From: Actinomadura latina NBRC 106108
GTDB lineage: Bacteria; Actinomycetota; Actinomycetes; Streptosporangiales; Streptosporangiaceae
Length of the DNA stretch: 64,000 nucleotides
NCBI RefSeq assembly: GCF_001552195.1
Contig: NZ_BCQS01000008.1
Span: 186,001 to 250,000 of the forward strand
Direction: 5' to 3'
Positions within the stretch are counted from its first letter, which is position 1; every line of letters starts with the position of its first letter. Shown here one piece after another: positions 24,609-34,767 of this stretch. The translations under genes and the position numbers were made by a program. The notes under the pieces are model-generated. The model made no database searches, was not told the DNA's origin, and saw only the letters and a list, made by a program, of their open reading frames with translations.

Positions 24609-25097
24609 ATGGCCCGCGACGCCACGCGACACATCGTCCTGCCTTCCGCAGTCACCCCGCGCGGATTTCCGGCATCATCCGCGCCGCGGCTGCGCCTGGT
24701 CCCGGGCGGGACGGGACGCGGGGTCATGGACGGCGGCTGGTGGCCCCGATCCCGCGACACCGACGCCGAACTCACCGAACTGCTGACCGCGCTGGCCCGC
24801 ACGGGCGAGGCCCCGGGACCGCCCACCCGCGTGGCCATCGACTTCGACGACTGGGACGGCGTCCCGCTGCGCATCGCCGTCCTGGGACGCGAGGTCAGGG
24901 TGGTCTGGCTGGCCCACCTCCAGCACATGGTCGCGATCACCTGCGGCCGCGCGGACCCGATCCTGCTTCTCGTCATCCCGCCGGGGACGAGGCCGTCCTC
25001 GGCGGAGGCCGCCCTGGACAGATCCGTCATCGAGACCGGCGATGTGAGGCCGCAGGAGATCCTGGCCTCTTGCGACATTTCCACCGCCCGCGTCTGA
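24609..25097 (+). CDS. DUF5994 family protein
   Basis: About 162 residues from ATG 24609. The DUF5994 signature is visible: PRLRLVPGG, GVMDGGWWPRSRDTDAELTELL, RVAIDFDDWDG and VAITCGRADPILLLVIPPGT. The family is actinobacterial, of unknown function, and common near PAS/GAF/PP2C stress-signalling genes, as here (phosphatase at 25215). An upstream in-frame start at 24465 would add 48 residues of low-complexity sequence and is less likely. Confidence 0.85.
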   Translation: MARDATRHIVLPSAVTPRGFPASSAPRLRLVPGGTGRGVMDGGWWPRSRDTDAELTELLTALARTGEAPGPPTRVAIDFDDWDGVPLRIAVLGREVRVVWLAHLQHMVAITCGRADPILLLVIPPGTRPSSAEAALDRSVIETGDVRPQEILASCDISTARV

Positions 25098-25214
25098 TCC
25101 GCGCCCGCCGCCGGCCGGGGCCTGAACCGCGAGGGCCTCTCATGAGCTGTGCCCGGGTGTCCGGGGTGACTCGCCGGGGAAGGGGCTTCGTGTCCGATTC
25201 ACCAGGGGAGTGAA

Positions 25215-26924
25215 ATGACCGGGCAGGTGGGCGATCGGCCGGACGGGGCTCATGATCGATTGGTGGAGGCGATGAACTCCGGCGTTCTCGCCACCGACGA
25301 GTCCGGCAGGATCACGGCGTGGAACCCGCGGGCGCAGCAGCTTCTCGGCTACACCCGCGACGAGGTGCTGGGAAAGGGGCTGCACCGGCTGCTCCACCGG
25401 GACGCCGAAGGGCACGTCCCGCCCGACCGGGACTGCCGCCTCATGCGGGCGCTGCGCGACGGCGTCCCCGATCACGGGGAGGGCGAGAAATTCGTCCATC
25501 GCGACGGGCGGCTGGTGACGTGCTCCTGGTCGTCCGCACCCATCTACACCGGCGACCAGGCCGGGACCACGTCCGAGACGCGGTCGGTCGCCGGGCTGGT
25601 CATCGTCCTCCAGGACGCCGCCGACCGGTTCGCGGTCGAGCGCGAGCGGCGCCACCGGCTGGCCCAGGTGGAGCACGCCAACTCCCGGCTGGCGCTGGTG
25701 GCCGAGATCACCACGGTGCTGTCGTCCACGCTGAACGAGGCGGAGTTGCTGCGGCGGCTGGTCCGGCTCGTGGTGCCCGCGCTCGGCGACTGGGCCGAGG
25801 TCGACCTGATGATCCCCGACGGCCGCGTCGAACGGGTCGCCGCGACGCACCGTGAGCTGTCCGCCGCCGACATCGCCGGCCTCGAGGGACCGCTCCCGCC
25901 CCTTCCGCGGACACCGCGCGGCCCGCTGGCCAAGGTCCTCCGCGGCGGCACCACGGTCGTCGTCAGCGGGGACGTGGACATGCGACCTGACGAACCTCTG
26001 GGCGCCGCCCAGTACGAACTCTTCCAGGTCATGGACGCCAAGAGCGCGATCATCACCCCGCTGGCGGCACGGGGGGTGACCTACGGCGCGCTCACGCTGG
26101 GCTACTCCCGTTCCGGGCAGCTCTACGGGCCGGGCGACAGGCTCGTCGTCGAGGACGTCGCCCGCCGCACCGGCCTGGTCCTGGCCAATGCCCGGCTGTA
26201 CGCCGAGCAGCGCAACACCGCCGAAGCGATGCAGCGCAACCTGCTGACACCGCTGCCGCAGCCGGGCGAACTGCGGCTGGAGGCCCGGTACGTGCCGGCG
26301 GCCCAGGTCAGCTGGGTCGGCGGTGACTGGTACGACGCCTTCGCGCTGCCCGACGGCTCCACCGGACTGGTCATCGGGGACATCGTCGGCCACGACCTGC
26401 CCGCGGCGGCCCGCATGGCCCAGGTCCGCAACATGCTCCGGGCCCTGGCCTGGGACATGGCCCAGCCGCCCAGCTCCGTGCTGGCGCGCCTGGACGGCGT
26501 CATGGCCGCCGTCAGCGACGCCGACCTGGCCACCGCCGTGTTCGGACGCGTCGAAGGGAGCCCGGGCGGCCCCTGGCAGCTGCGCTGGTGCAACGCCGGA
26601 CACCCCCCGCCTCTGCTGATCACCTGCGACGGCGGCACGCGCTTCCTGGACGAACACGGAGTGCTGCTCGGCGACCCCCAGTTCACCGGTACCCGCCCCG
26701 ACGGCGACTGCGTCCTGCCGCCCCTGTCCACCCTCCTGCTCTATACCGACGGCCTCATCGAAACCCGCGACACCGACCTGAACGACCGTCTCACCAGCCT
26801 CCGCCGCCACAGTGCCCACCTGGCCCAGCTCCCGTTGCCCGACATGTGCGACGAGCTTCTGGAGCGGATAGAGCCCAGCGGCGAGGACGACGTGGCGCTC
26901 CTCGCCCTCCGCATCCCCGGCTGA
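25215..26924 (+). CDS. PAS-GAF-SpoIIE (PP2C-type) serine phosphatase
   Basis: A 569-residue signalling phosphatase. A PAS domain lies at about 15-140 (SGVLATDESGRITAWNPRAQ), a GAF domain at about 160-325 and the SpoIIE/PP2C core at about 350-569. The metal-binding motifs are GGDWYDAF, GDIVGHD and the terminal DDVALLALRI. Such enzymes dephosphorylate STAS-type anti-anti-sigma factors in response to redox or small-molecule signals; the STAS protein at 23392-23778 is a candidate partner. There is no transmembrane segment, so it acts in the cytoplasm. GTG/ATG choice: ATG 25215 with AGGGGAG before it. Confidence 0.93.
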   Translation: MTGQVGDRPDGAHDRLVEAMNSGVLATDESGRITAWNPRAQQLLGYTRDEVLGKGLHRLLHRDAEGHVPPDRDCRLMRALRDGVPDHGEGEKFVHRDGRLVTCSWSSAPIYTGDQAGTTSETRSVAGLVIVLQDAADRFAVERERRHRLAQVEHANSRLALVAEITTVLSSTLNEAELLRRLVRLVVPALGDWAEVDLMIPDGRVERVAATHRELSAADIAGLEGPLPPLPRTPRGPLAKVLRGGTTVVVSGDVDMRPDEPLGAAQYELFQVMDAKSAIITPLAARGVTYGALTLGYSRSGQLYGPGDRLVVEDVARRTGLVLANARLYAEQRNTAEAMQRNLLTPLPQPGELRLEARYVPAAQVSWVGGDWYDAFALPDGSTGLVIGDIVGHDLPAAARMAQVRNMLRALAWDMAQPPSSVLARLDGVMAAVSDADLATAVFGRVEGSPGGPWQLRWCNAGHPPPLLITCDGGTRFLDEHGVLLGDPQFTGTRPDGDCVLPPLSTLLLYTDGLIETRDTDLNDRLTSLRRHSAHLAQLPLPDMCDELLERIEPSGEDDVALLALRIPG

Positions 26925-26959
26925 CCGGCCGTCGCGCGGGCCCGCACCGCTCCGTCCGG

Positions 26960-28549
<1,590 letters not shown>

Positions 28550-28586
28550 TCATGGGTCTCACCTCCTCGGGCGGTGTCTCGGTCGA

Positions 28587-28600
28587 CTGCAAGCTACAAG
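28587..28600. promoter_or_regulatory. Tandem heptamer in the rox-like gene upstream region
   Basis: CTGCAAG and CTACAAG stand back to back about 145 nt before the rox-like start. Read on the gene's strand they are CTTGTAGCTTGCAG, embedded in a 16-nt near-palindrome (ACT...AGCT...AGT). Rifamycin-inactivation genes are known to be preceded by a conserved 19-bp rifamycin-associated element; I cannot confirm from memory that this is one. Confidence 0.3.
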
Positions 28601-28696
28601 TCCAGCGTCACCCGGTCCACCCCTTTTCCGGCCATGCGATCAGGCTCCGAACGGGCCCGCGCCCTTGCAGGGTCTGCATGGGCGGGGCGGGTACGT

Positions 28697-29713
28697 TCAC
28701 GGCGTTCTACTCAGTTCGGTCGCGAGGGCGGCGATCGTCTCTCGCGGGTGGGTCGATCCGGGGAAATAGGCGCAGACGCGCTCGGCCACGTCGCCGAACC
28801 GGGTCTTGATCTCGGCGGCGCACTCCGCCGGCGTTCCGACGACCGCCAGGGTCCGCATCATCGTGTCGTCGATCAGACCGATCATCGCCATGATGTCGCC
28901 GGTCTTGGACAGCGCCTTCAGTTCGGGTTGCAGATCCCCCCAGCCCTCGATGTCCAGGACGGGCTTGTACGCCGGAGTCGAACCGTAGAACGCCAGCAGT
29001 CCCTTCACGCCGAAACTCGCCGCCTCGATCTCGGCAGGAGAGCCGCCCATCGCGACGATCGCCTGCGGGTACACCTCGACCCGCTCACGACCCGCCAGCT
29101 CCAGGCCCTCGGCCACGGCCGGGAGGGTGCGCTCGCGGAAATGCCGATGACTGTGGAACGGCATCACCAGCAGCCCGTCGGCGACCTCGGCCGCGGTCCG
29201 GGTCATCACCGGGCCGAGCGCGCCGAGCAGGACCGGCGGTACGCCGTACGGGTTCGGCCCGGGGACGAACGTCGCGGGCATCAGGGTGTGCCTGGTGAAC
29301 TCGCCGCGAAAGTCCAGCGGGGTGCCGTCCTGCCAGGAGTTCAGGATCGCCTTGACCGCGAGCACCGCCTCGCGCATCCGGGCGGCCGGCCTGCTCCAGG
29401 TCGAGCCGTACCGGTTCTCGATGTGCGGCCTGATCTGCGAGCCGAGCCCGAGCCGGAACCGTCCCCTGCTCAGCAGTTGCAGGTCGTAGGCCATGGTGGC
29501 CAGGTGCATCGGGCTGCGCGGGATCGCGATCGCGACGTTGGTCATCAGGTCGGTCGGCGGGACGTCCGATGCGCCGGCCGCGACGATCAGCGGCAGGAAC
29601 ACATCGTGCGGGCCCTCGAAGGTGAACAGGCCGTCCACCCCGGCGGCGATCAGCTCACGCGCACGCTGCGCCGCCTCGTCCGGCCGGCCGTCCAGTTGCA
29701 CATCGAGTTTCAC
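28697..29713 (-). CDS. LLM class F420-dependent oxidoreductase
   Basis: A 338-residue luciferase-like monooxygenase-fold protein of the F420-dependent branch (TIGR03617-like). Features: GVDGLFTFEGPHDVFLPL near the N-terminus, SPMHLATMAYDLQLLSRGRFRLGLG with the family Gly-rich turn, and VPPVLLGALGPVMTRTAAEVADG. Such enzymes use cofactor F420 to reduce or oxidise small organics; the substrate is unknown. It lies about 250 nt upstream of the rox-like gene, same strand, with a separate promoter region between them. Confidence 0.88.
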   Translation of the reverse strand: MKLDVQLDGRPDEAAQRARELIAAGVDGLFTFEGPHDVFLPLIVAAGASDVPPTDLMTNVAIAIPRSPMHLATMAYDLQLLSRGRFRLGLGSQIRPHIENRYGSTWSRPAARMREAVLAVKAILNSWQDGTPLDFRGEFTRHTLMPATFVPGPNPYGVPPVLLGALGPVMTRTAAEVADGLLVMPFHSHRHFRERTLPAVAEGLELAGRERVEVYPQAIVAMGGSPAEIEAASFGVKGLLAFYGSTPAYKPVLDIEGWGDLQPELKALSKTGDIMAMIGLIDDTMMRTLAVVGTPAECAAEIKTRFGDVAERVCAYFPGSTHPRETIAALATELSRTP

Positions 29714-29858
29714 TGACCGATCTCCGTTCCGCGCGGGCGAGGGCCGGGGACGCGGCGGTTGCCGCCGAGCTGGTCGCCGGATTCCTCATCTTTCATCATC
29801 GGGGCGGGGTTCACGCTCACGGGGGCCGTATCGGCCGTCCCGAGGGGTCTGCTAACGT

Positions 29859-29874
29859 ATCATTCTGTGATGAT
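29859..29874. promoter_or_regulatory. ArsR-type operator overlapping the arsR start
   Basis: ATCAT (29859-29863) and ATGAT (29870-29874) form a perfect inverted repeat around TCTGTG, overlapping the start codon of the first arsR and immediately following a TAACGTAT segment that could serve as a -10 box. An operator this close to the start would block transcription of the arsR-acr3-arsC operon. Confidence 0.55.
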
Positions 29875-30181
29875 GTCAGTCGGGACTGATGTGTTGAGGC
29901 TGCTGGCCGACCCGCTGCGTGCGCAGATCGTGTCGCTGCTGGCCGCGGAGGCGCTGTGCAACTGCCACCTCGTGGAGGAGACCGGCGCCAAGCAGACCAA
30001 CATCTCCAACCACCTGCGGGCGCTGCGTGACGCCGGCCTGGTCGACACCGAGCCCTGCGGGCGATTCACCTACTACCGGCTGCGCCCCGAGGCGCTGGAG
30101 CAGCTGGCCGGCGAACTCGGCGAGCTGGCCGCCGCCGCCCGCGAGGCCCAGACCCACCAGCGAAAGAGGCCCTGCACGTGA
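29870..30181 (+). CDS. arsR: ArsR family arsenic-responsive repressor
   Basis: A 103-residue winged-helix repressor. The metal-binding motif CNCHLVEETG sits just before the recognition helix (QTNISNHLRALRDAGLV), so the CxC pair is placed like the As(III) site of classical ArsR. It derepresses the operon on binding arsenite. Two adjacent ATGs (29870, 29873) are possible starts. The stop overlaps the GTG of the transporter gene by 4 bp, giving a tight arsR-acr3-arsC operon. Confidence 0.93.
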   Translation: MMSVGTDVLRLLADPLRAQIVSLLAAEALCNCHLVEETGAKQTNISNHLRALRDAGLVDTEPCGRFTYYRLRPEALEQLAGELGELAAAAREAQTHQRKRPCT

Positions 30182-31269
30182 CCAGCACGCGAGGCTCCGG
30201 CACCATCACCCGTCCACCGGAGACCGGGGTGGTCGCCGGGCTGTCGACGCTCGACCGGTTCCTGCCCGTGTGGATCATCGCGGCCATGGTGCTCGGCCTC
30301 GGGCTGGGACGCGCCGTCCCCGGACTGGACGACGCGCTGGCCAAGGTCGAGGCCGGCGGGATCTCGCTGCCGATCGCCCTCGGCCTGCTGGTGATGATGT
30401 ACCCGGTACTCGCGAAGGTTCGCTACGACCGGCTGGACACCGTCACCGGCGACCGCCGCCTGATGCTCACCTCACTGCTGCTGAACTGGGTGATCGGCCC
30501 GGCGGTGATGTTCGCGCTGGCCTGGACCTTCCTGCCTGACCTGCCCGAGTACCGCACCGGCCTGATCATCGTCGGGCTGGCCCGCTGCATCGCGATGGTC
30601 ATCATCTGGAACGACCTGGCCTGCGGAGACCGGGAGGCCGCCGCCGTCCTGGTCGCCCTCAACTCCGTCTTCCAGGTCATCGCGTTCGGTGCGCTCGGCT
30701 GGTTCTACCTCCAGGTCCTGCCCGGCTGGCTGGGGCTGGCGACCGACGAGGCGGACTTCCCGATCGGCAAGATCGTGGTGAACGTGCTGGTGTTCCTGGG
30801 CATCCCGCTCGCGGCCGGATACCTCACCCGCCGCCTTGGTGAACGCGCCCGCGGCCGCGCCTGGTACGAGGAGCGGTTCCTGCCGCGGATCGGACCCGTC
30901 GCGCTGTACGGGCTGCTGTTCACCATCGTCATCCTGTTCGCCCTGCAAGGCGACACGATCACCAACCGGCCCGCCGACGTCGCCCGGATCGCCCTCCCGC
31001 TGCTGGCCTACTTCGCGCTCATGTGGGGTGGGTCCTTCGCGCTCGGACGCGCCGTCCGGCTGCCCTACCCGCGCACCGCGACGCTCGCCTTCACCGCGGC
31101 CGGGAACAACTTCGAACTGGCCATCGCCGTCGCGATCGGCACCTTCGGCGTCACCTCCGGGCAGGCCCTGTCGGGCGTGGTCGGCCCGCTGATCGAGGTT
31201 CCGGTCCTGGTCGGGCTGGTGTACGTGTCGCTGTGGCTGCGTCGCCGATTCCGGGCCGATGCGCGGTGA
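30178..31269 (+). CDS. arsB: ACR3 family arsenite efflux transporter
   Basis: A 363-residue transporter with about ten transmembrane segments. The ACR3 hallmark is the conserved Cys in GLARCIAMVIIWNDLACGD (TM4), required in characterised homologues, and AGNNFELAIAVAIGTFG in TM9. It exports As(III) using the membrane potential, and works with the arsenate reductase encoded about 100 nt downstream. GTG start overlaps arsR by 4 bp. Normal family length. Confidence 0.95.
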   Translation: MTSTRGSGTITRPPETGVVAGLSTLDRFLPVWIIAAMVLGLGLGRAVPGLDDALAKVEAGGISLPIALGLLVMMYPVLAKVRYDRLDTVTGDRRLMLTSLLLNWVIGPAVMFALAWTFLPDLPEYRTGLIIVGLARCIAMVIIWNDLACGDREAAAVLVALNSVFQVIAFGALGWFYLQVLPGWLGLATDEADFPIGKIVVNVLVFLGIPLAAGYLTRRLGERARGRAWYEERFLPRIGPVALYGLLFTIVILFALQGDTITNRPADVARIALPLLAYFALMWGGSFALGRAVRLPYPRTATLAFTAAGNNFELAIAVAIGTFGVTSGQALSGVVGPLIEVPVLVGLVYVSLWLRRRFRADAR

Positions 31270-31367
31270 CACGACGATGACCAGCGCGGCCCGTGCGGCA
31301 ACAGGGCCGCACGCCCACTCAGCCGGCACCGTCGACCAGCCCGGCCTCGAACAGCGAAGGAACGCCG

Positions 31368-31790
31368 ATGCCTGATCAGGCTCGCTCCACCAAGCCCAGC
31401 GTCCTGTTCGTCTGCGTGCACAACGCCGGACGCTCCCAGATGGCCGCCGCCTACCTCACCCACCTGGCCGGCGACGAGATCGAAGTGCGCTCCGCCGGGT
31501 CCGCGCCGGCCGACCAGGTCAACCCCGCCGTGGTGGCGGCGATGGCCGAGGAGGGCATCGACATCTCCGCCGTGACCCCCAAGGTGCTGACCACGGACGC
31601 CGTCCAGGCCTCCGACGTGGTCATCACCATGGGCTGCGGCGACACCTGCCCGGTCTTCCCCGGCAAGCGCTACCTGGACTGGACCCTCGACGACCCCGCC
31701 GGGCAGGGCGTCGACGCCGTCCGGCCGATCCGCGACGAGATCCGCAAGCGCGTCGAGAACCTCGTCGGCGAGCTCCGCCCGGAGGAGTGA
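31368..31790 (+). CDS. arsC: Arsenate reductase, low-molecular-weight phosphatase family
   Basis: A 140-residue protein. The catalytic P-loop VCVHNAGRSQMA has Cys16 and Arg22 (CX5R). The second Cys pair, MGCGDTCPVFPGKRYLDWTLDDP, is typical of the thioredoxin- or mycothiol-linked type. It reduces As(V) to As(III) for the ACR3 exporter. Start ATG 31368 follows GCGAAGGA; a longer upstream frame adds only low-complexity residues. It converges on the second arsR-type gene with an 11-nt gap. Confidence 0.93.
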   Translation: MPDQARSTKPSVLFVCVHNAGRSQMAAAYLTHLAGDEIEVRSAGSAPADQVNPAVVAAMAEEGIDISAVTPKVLTTDAVQASDVVITMGCGDTCPVFPGKRYLDWTLDDPAGQGVDAVRPIRDEIRKRVENLVGELRPEE

Positions 31791-31801
31791 GAACGCAGGG
31801 C

Positions 31802-32215
31802 TCAGTCTTCGGGCGGGCAGCAGGTGCGCAGGTAGTCGCGCAGTTCGGTGAGCGACCGGTCGACCGCGGCGGAATCGATGCGGTAGAGGACCTGCTTGCC
31901 GTCCCTGCGCGAGGTGAGGAGGCCGCCCCGGCGCAGCAGCGCGAGTTGCTGCGAGGCGTTGGACTGGCCGACGCCCAGGCGCTCGGCGACGGTGCCGACG
32001 CTGAGTTCGACGCCGCCGGCGAACAGTTCGAGCATCTGCTGCCGCTGCTCGCTGGCCAGCGCCTTGAGGAACTCGTGTGCGCCGGCGCCGAGCGGAGCGG
32101 CCGCCGTGCCCCCGCATCCGTCCCCGGGCGACGCCGTGGCCGTCCCGTCAGCGGGTCCCTCCGCCGACATCGACTGGCCGGTCACCGGCTTGACCATCGC
32201 TGCTTGCTCCTCCAT
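31802..32215 (-). CDS. ArsR family regulator (second copy, divergent from flavoprotein)
   Basis: A 137-residue winged-helix protein. The HTH core is at about residues 45-120 (FLKALASEQRQQMLELF, RLGVGQSNASQQLALLRRGGLL). It lacks the CxC motif of the first ArsR; Cys residues are instead in an N-terminal GDGCGG stretch and a terminal TCCPPED, so any metal site is of a different geometry. A ~40-residue Gly/Ala/Pro leader precedes the core. It is divergent from the ArsO-like gene across a symmetrical AT-rich operator. Confidence 0.9.
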   Translation of the reverse strand: MEEQAAMVKPVTGQSMSAEGPADGTATASPGDGCGGTAAAPLGAGAHEFLKALASEQRQQMLELFAGGVELSVGTVAERLGVGQSNASQQLALLRRGGLLTSRRDGKQVLYRIDSAAVDRSLTELRDYLRTCCPPED

Positions 32216-32240
32216 GAGACCTGGCTCCTCAGCCTACGCG

Positions 32241-32280
32241 ACATATCAACACTTTGACATTTTATGAAATATTGATATGT
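32241..32280. promoter_or_regulatory. Symmetrical AT-rich operator between arsR-type gene and flavoprotein gene
   Basis: ACATATCAA (32241-32249) and TTGATATGT (32272-32280) are perfect 9-bp arms. Inside the left half, TCAA-CACT-TTGA (32246-32257) forms a second inverted repeat. The 72-nt divergent gap is the most AT-rich spot in the region. It probably binds the ArsR-family product at two sites and controls both directions. Confidence 0.65.
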
Positions 32281-32287
32281 TCCGCCC

Positions 32288-33394
32288 ATGCTCACCACCG
32301 CACCGCTGGTCGTCATCGGCGGTGGCCAGGCCGGCCTGGCCACCGCCCACACCGCGCGTTCCCTGGGCTTGGCGCCACTCGTACTGGAGGCTGCCGAGCG
32401 GCCGGCCGGGTCCTGGCCGCACTACTACGACAGTCTCACCCTGTTCTCCCCGGCCCGGCGCAGCGCTCTGCCCGGGGCGCCGTTCCCGGGCGATCCGGAC
32501 GGCTACCCCACGCGGGACGAGGTCGTGGCCTACCTGGCCGACTACGCCGCCCACCTGGACGCCGACATCCGCGCCGGTCACCGGGTCGCGGAGGTCGCGG
32601 AGGTCGCGGCCGCGGAGGACGGCGCGCGAGGCGGATTCGAGGTCGCCACGACGGGCGGCGAGGTCTTCGCCGCACCGCTGGTGATCGCCGCGACGGGCGG
32701 GTTCAGCCGCCCCCACCGCCCGGATCTCCCGGGTCTGGACGGCTTTACCGGCACGGTGCTGCACTCGTCCGACTACCGGCGTCCCGAACCGTTCGCGGGC
32801 CGTCGAGTGGTGATCGTGGGCGCCGGGAACTCGGCGGTGCAGATCGCGATCGAACTCGCCGGGATCGCCGACGTCACGCTCGCCACCCGGCATCCCCTCC
32901 GCTTCATGGCGCAGCGCCTTCTGGGCGTCGACGTGCACATCTGGTTGCAGCGCACCGGGCTGGACACCGCCGGTTGGGCACGCCCGCTGCTGACCGGAGG
33001 CAAAGGCACCCCGGTGATGGACACCGGCACCTACCGGGACGCCATCGCCACCGGGAACCCCGACCGCCGCCCGATGTTCAGCCATCTGGACGGCGACCAG
33101 GTCGTATGGAGCGACGGCACGCGCGAACACGCCGACGTGGTGCTGCTGGCCACCGGATACCGGCCGGGCGTGGACTACCTCGCCGGGTTGGGCGCGCTGG
33201 ACGACGACGGGCAGCCACGCCACCGCGGCGGCGTCTCGCTCACCCATCCAGGACTCGGCTACGTCGGGCTGGAATGGCAGCGCTCGTTCGCGTCGGCCAC
33301 CCTGCGCGGGGTAGCCGCCGACGCCCGGCACGTCCTCACTCGGCTGTGCGAGCAGATGCGCACGTCCGGCCGCGCGTTGACGTCGGCCAGATGA
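32288..33394 (+). CDS. ArsO-like flavin-dependent monooxygenase/oxidoreductase
   Basis: A 368-residue flavoprotein with two dinucleotide motifs: FAD site VVIGGGQAGLATAHTARSLG at the N-terminus and NAD(P) site VVIVGAGNSAVQIAIEL near residue 175. It matches the flavin monooxygenase/ArsO group found in arsenic loci. ATATG-centred start: ATG 32288 lies only 8 nt after the operator arm. The ArsO link rests on the divergent ArsR-type gene and the neighbouring ars operon; the substrate is unproven. Confidence 0.8.
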   Translation: MLTTAPLVVIGGGQAGLATAHTARSLGLAPLVLEAAERPAGSWPHYYDSLTLFSPARRSALPGAPFPGDPDGYPTRDEVVAYLADYAAHLDADIRAGHRVAEVAEVAAAEDGARGGFEVATTGGEVFAAPLVIAATGGFSRPHRPDLPGLDGFTGTVLHSSDYRRPEPFAGRRVVIVGAGNSAVQIAIELAGIADVTLATRHPLRFMAQRLLGVDVHIWLQRTGLDTAGWARPLLTGGKGTPVMDTGTYRDAIATGNPDRRPMFSHLDGDQVVWSDGTREHADVVLLATGYRPGVDYLAGLGALDDDGQPRHRGGVSLTHPGLGYVGLEWQRSFASATLRGVAADARHVLTRLCEQMRTSGRALTSAR

Positions 33395-33450
33395 CGACGC
33401 GAGTCCCGCTGCTCACCCGAGGACCTGGAGGGGCGCTACGTCCGCGGCGA

Positions 33451-33903
33451 TCAGGATGACGTCGCGGACGGCGGGCCCGTGACAACGGTGCCCTGCACCT
33501 CGCAGGTGGCGGCAAGCGTGTTGTAGACGGTGCCGTAGCGGCGCAGGTTGCGGTGCAGGAGATCGATCCGGTGTTCGGGTTCGTCGGTGTCCAGCCGCAG
33601 TTCGTAGGTGAAGCGGGTGAAGGCCGGTGGGGAGTCCTGGCGGTGGGCGGTCACCACGGCCTCGGCATGCCGGTACCGGAAGGGCAGGATCTGGCCGCAC
33701 CGTTCGACGTTCTTGAGCAGGCAGGCGGCGAGCGCGGCGGCGAGCAGCTCGGCGGGGCCGGGCAGCCCGGACGGTGTGCTCGCCCAGGCGGTGTCAAGGG
33801 TGATCGCCTCGCTGCCGGCGGTGACCTGGGCCCGGCCGGCCGAGGTGGTGGTAGCGGTGACCTGATAGCTGGTGGGCGCCGGCTGGGTGATGGTGTCGTT
33901 CAT
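33451..33903 (-). CDS. OsmC family protein
   Basis: A 150-residue OsmC/Ohr-fold protein. It has the family pattern LPGPAELLAAALAACLLKNVERCGQILPF, with the conserved Cys in AACL, followed by the beta-strand pair FTRFTYELRLDTDEPEHRIDLLHRNLRRYGTVYNTLA. The typical second Cys is in LAATCEVQGTVV. Such proteins reduce organic or lipid hydroperoxides. It converges on the flavoprotein gene. Start ATG 33903, just downstream of a GGAG-containing sequence. Confidence 0.87.
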   Translation of the reverse strand: MNDTITQPAPTSYQVTATTTSAGRAQVTAGSEAITLDTAWASTPSGLPGPAELLAAALAACLLKNVERCGQILPFRYRHAEAVVTAHRQDSPPAFTRFTYELRLDTDEPEHRIDLLHRNLRRYGTVYNTLAATCEVQGTVVTGPPSATSS

Positions 33904-34057
33904 CGCGGGCTCCGGATGGATTGCGAAAGGACTGCCATTTCCATGCTCCGCGGCGAACCCGCCCCAGAGCAGAGGCCAAGGTCCTGAGGCGCACGTCAGA
34001 CGTTCACTCTCGATGAGCCCGGCATCTTCCAGGGGTGGGCCCGGATATTGTTCACTG

Positions 34058-34699
34058 GTGACGCGCACACTGCCGCGAGTGCTGCCGAGCCCGCCCGGTA
34101 AGCCCGTCCCGCCGCCCGAGACCACCGCCCTGCTGGGCGCGTTCGCTCGCGACCTGGCCGCCGGACGGCCCTGGACGCGCGAGGCGGCACGGTTCTTCGC
34201 CGACCTGTTCGACGAGCTCGCCGACACCTGGGACACCGGCCAGGCCACCGGCCGCGACGACCCGTTGCGCGACGCCCTGACCCGTGGCGCTCCGGTCCCC
34301 GACGGGCCCTGCCTGGAGCTCGGGTCGGGCACCGGCGCCCACACCGGGCTGCTGACCACCGCCTTCCCCGCTGTGATCAGCCTCGACCTCTCCGAACAGA
34401 TGCTGCGCCGAGCCGCCGGACGCTCACCAGCCCGAGTCCGCGCCGACGCCGCGGCACTCCCCATCGCCGACGCCACCGTGACCGCCGTGGTCGCCATCGA
34501 CATGCTGCTGTTCGCCGACGAGATCGCGCGCGTCCTGGCTCCCGGCGGCGTGCTGATCTGGATCAACCAACTCGGCACCGACGGACCCCTCCACCTGCCG
34601 GCCGCCACCGTCACGGCCGCCTTGCCCGGACACTGGCACACCACCGAAGCCGAGGCCGGCTGGGGCACCTGGGCCATCCTGCGCTCCACCGGTCACTGA
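34058..34699 (+). CDS. Class I SAM-dependent methyltransferase
   Basis: A 213-residue methyltransferase. Motif I is CLELGSGTGAHTGLL, followed by ISLDLSEQMLRRA and the post-motif ARVLAPGGVLIWINQLG. No upstream ATG fits; GTG 34058 at the beginning of VTRTLP is the likely start. It has only one Cys, so it is not a canonical arsenite methyltransferase (ArsM uses several). The location beside the ars genes may be coincidental. Substrate unknown. Confidence 0.8.
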   Translation: MTRTLPRVLPSPPGKPVPPPETTALLGAFARDLAAGRPWTREAARFFADLFDELADTWDTGQATGRDDPLRDALTRGAPVPDGPCLELGSGTGAHTGLLTTAFPAVISLDLSEQMLRRAAGRSPARVRADAAALPIADATVTAVVAIDMLLFADEIARVLAPGGVLIWINQLGTDGPLHLPAATVTAALPGHWHTTEAEAGWGTWAILRSTGH

Positions 34700-34731
34700 A
34701 GACGCGCACCATCAGGTCGGCAGTCCATCCA

Positions 34732-34746
34732 TCAACATTTCGTTGA
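34732..34746. promoter_or_regulatory. Inverted repeat before a decayed regulator pair
   Basis: TCAAC-ATTTC-GTTGA is a perfect inverted repeat with 5-bp arms and a 5-nt spacer, about 20 nt before the coding-like sequence at 34768. It is probably the autoregulatory operator of the winged-helix protein encoded behind it, now apparently broken. Confidence 0.5.
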
Positions 34747-34767
34747 CGGAGCCAGCCGCCCTCGGCG

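Noticed and set aside
34058..34699. Methyltransferase as an arsenite methyltransferase (ArsM)
   Set aside because: Only one Cys is present, whereas ArsM proteins use several conserved Cys to bind As(III).
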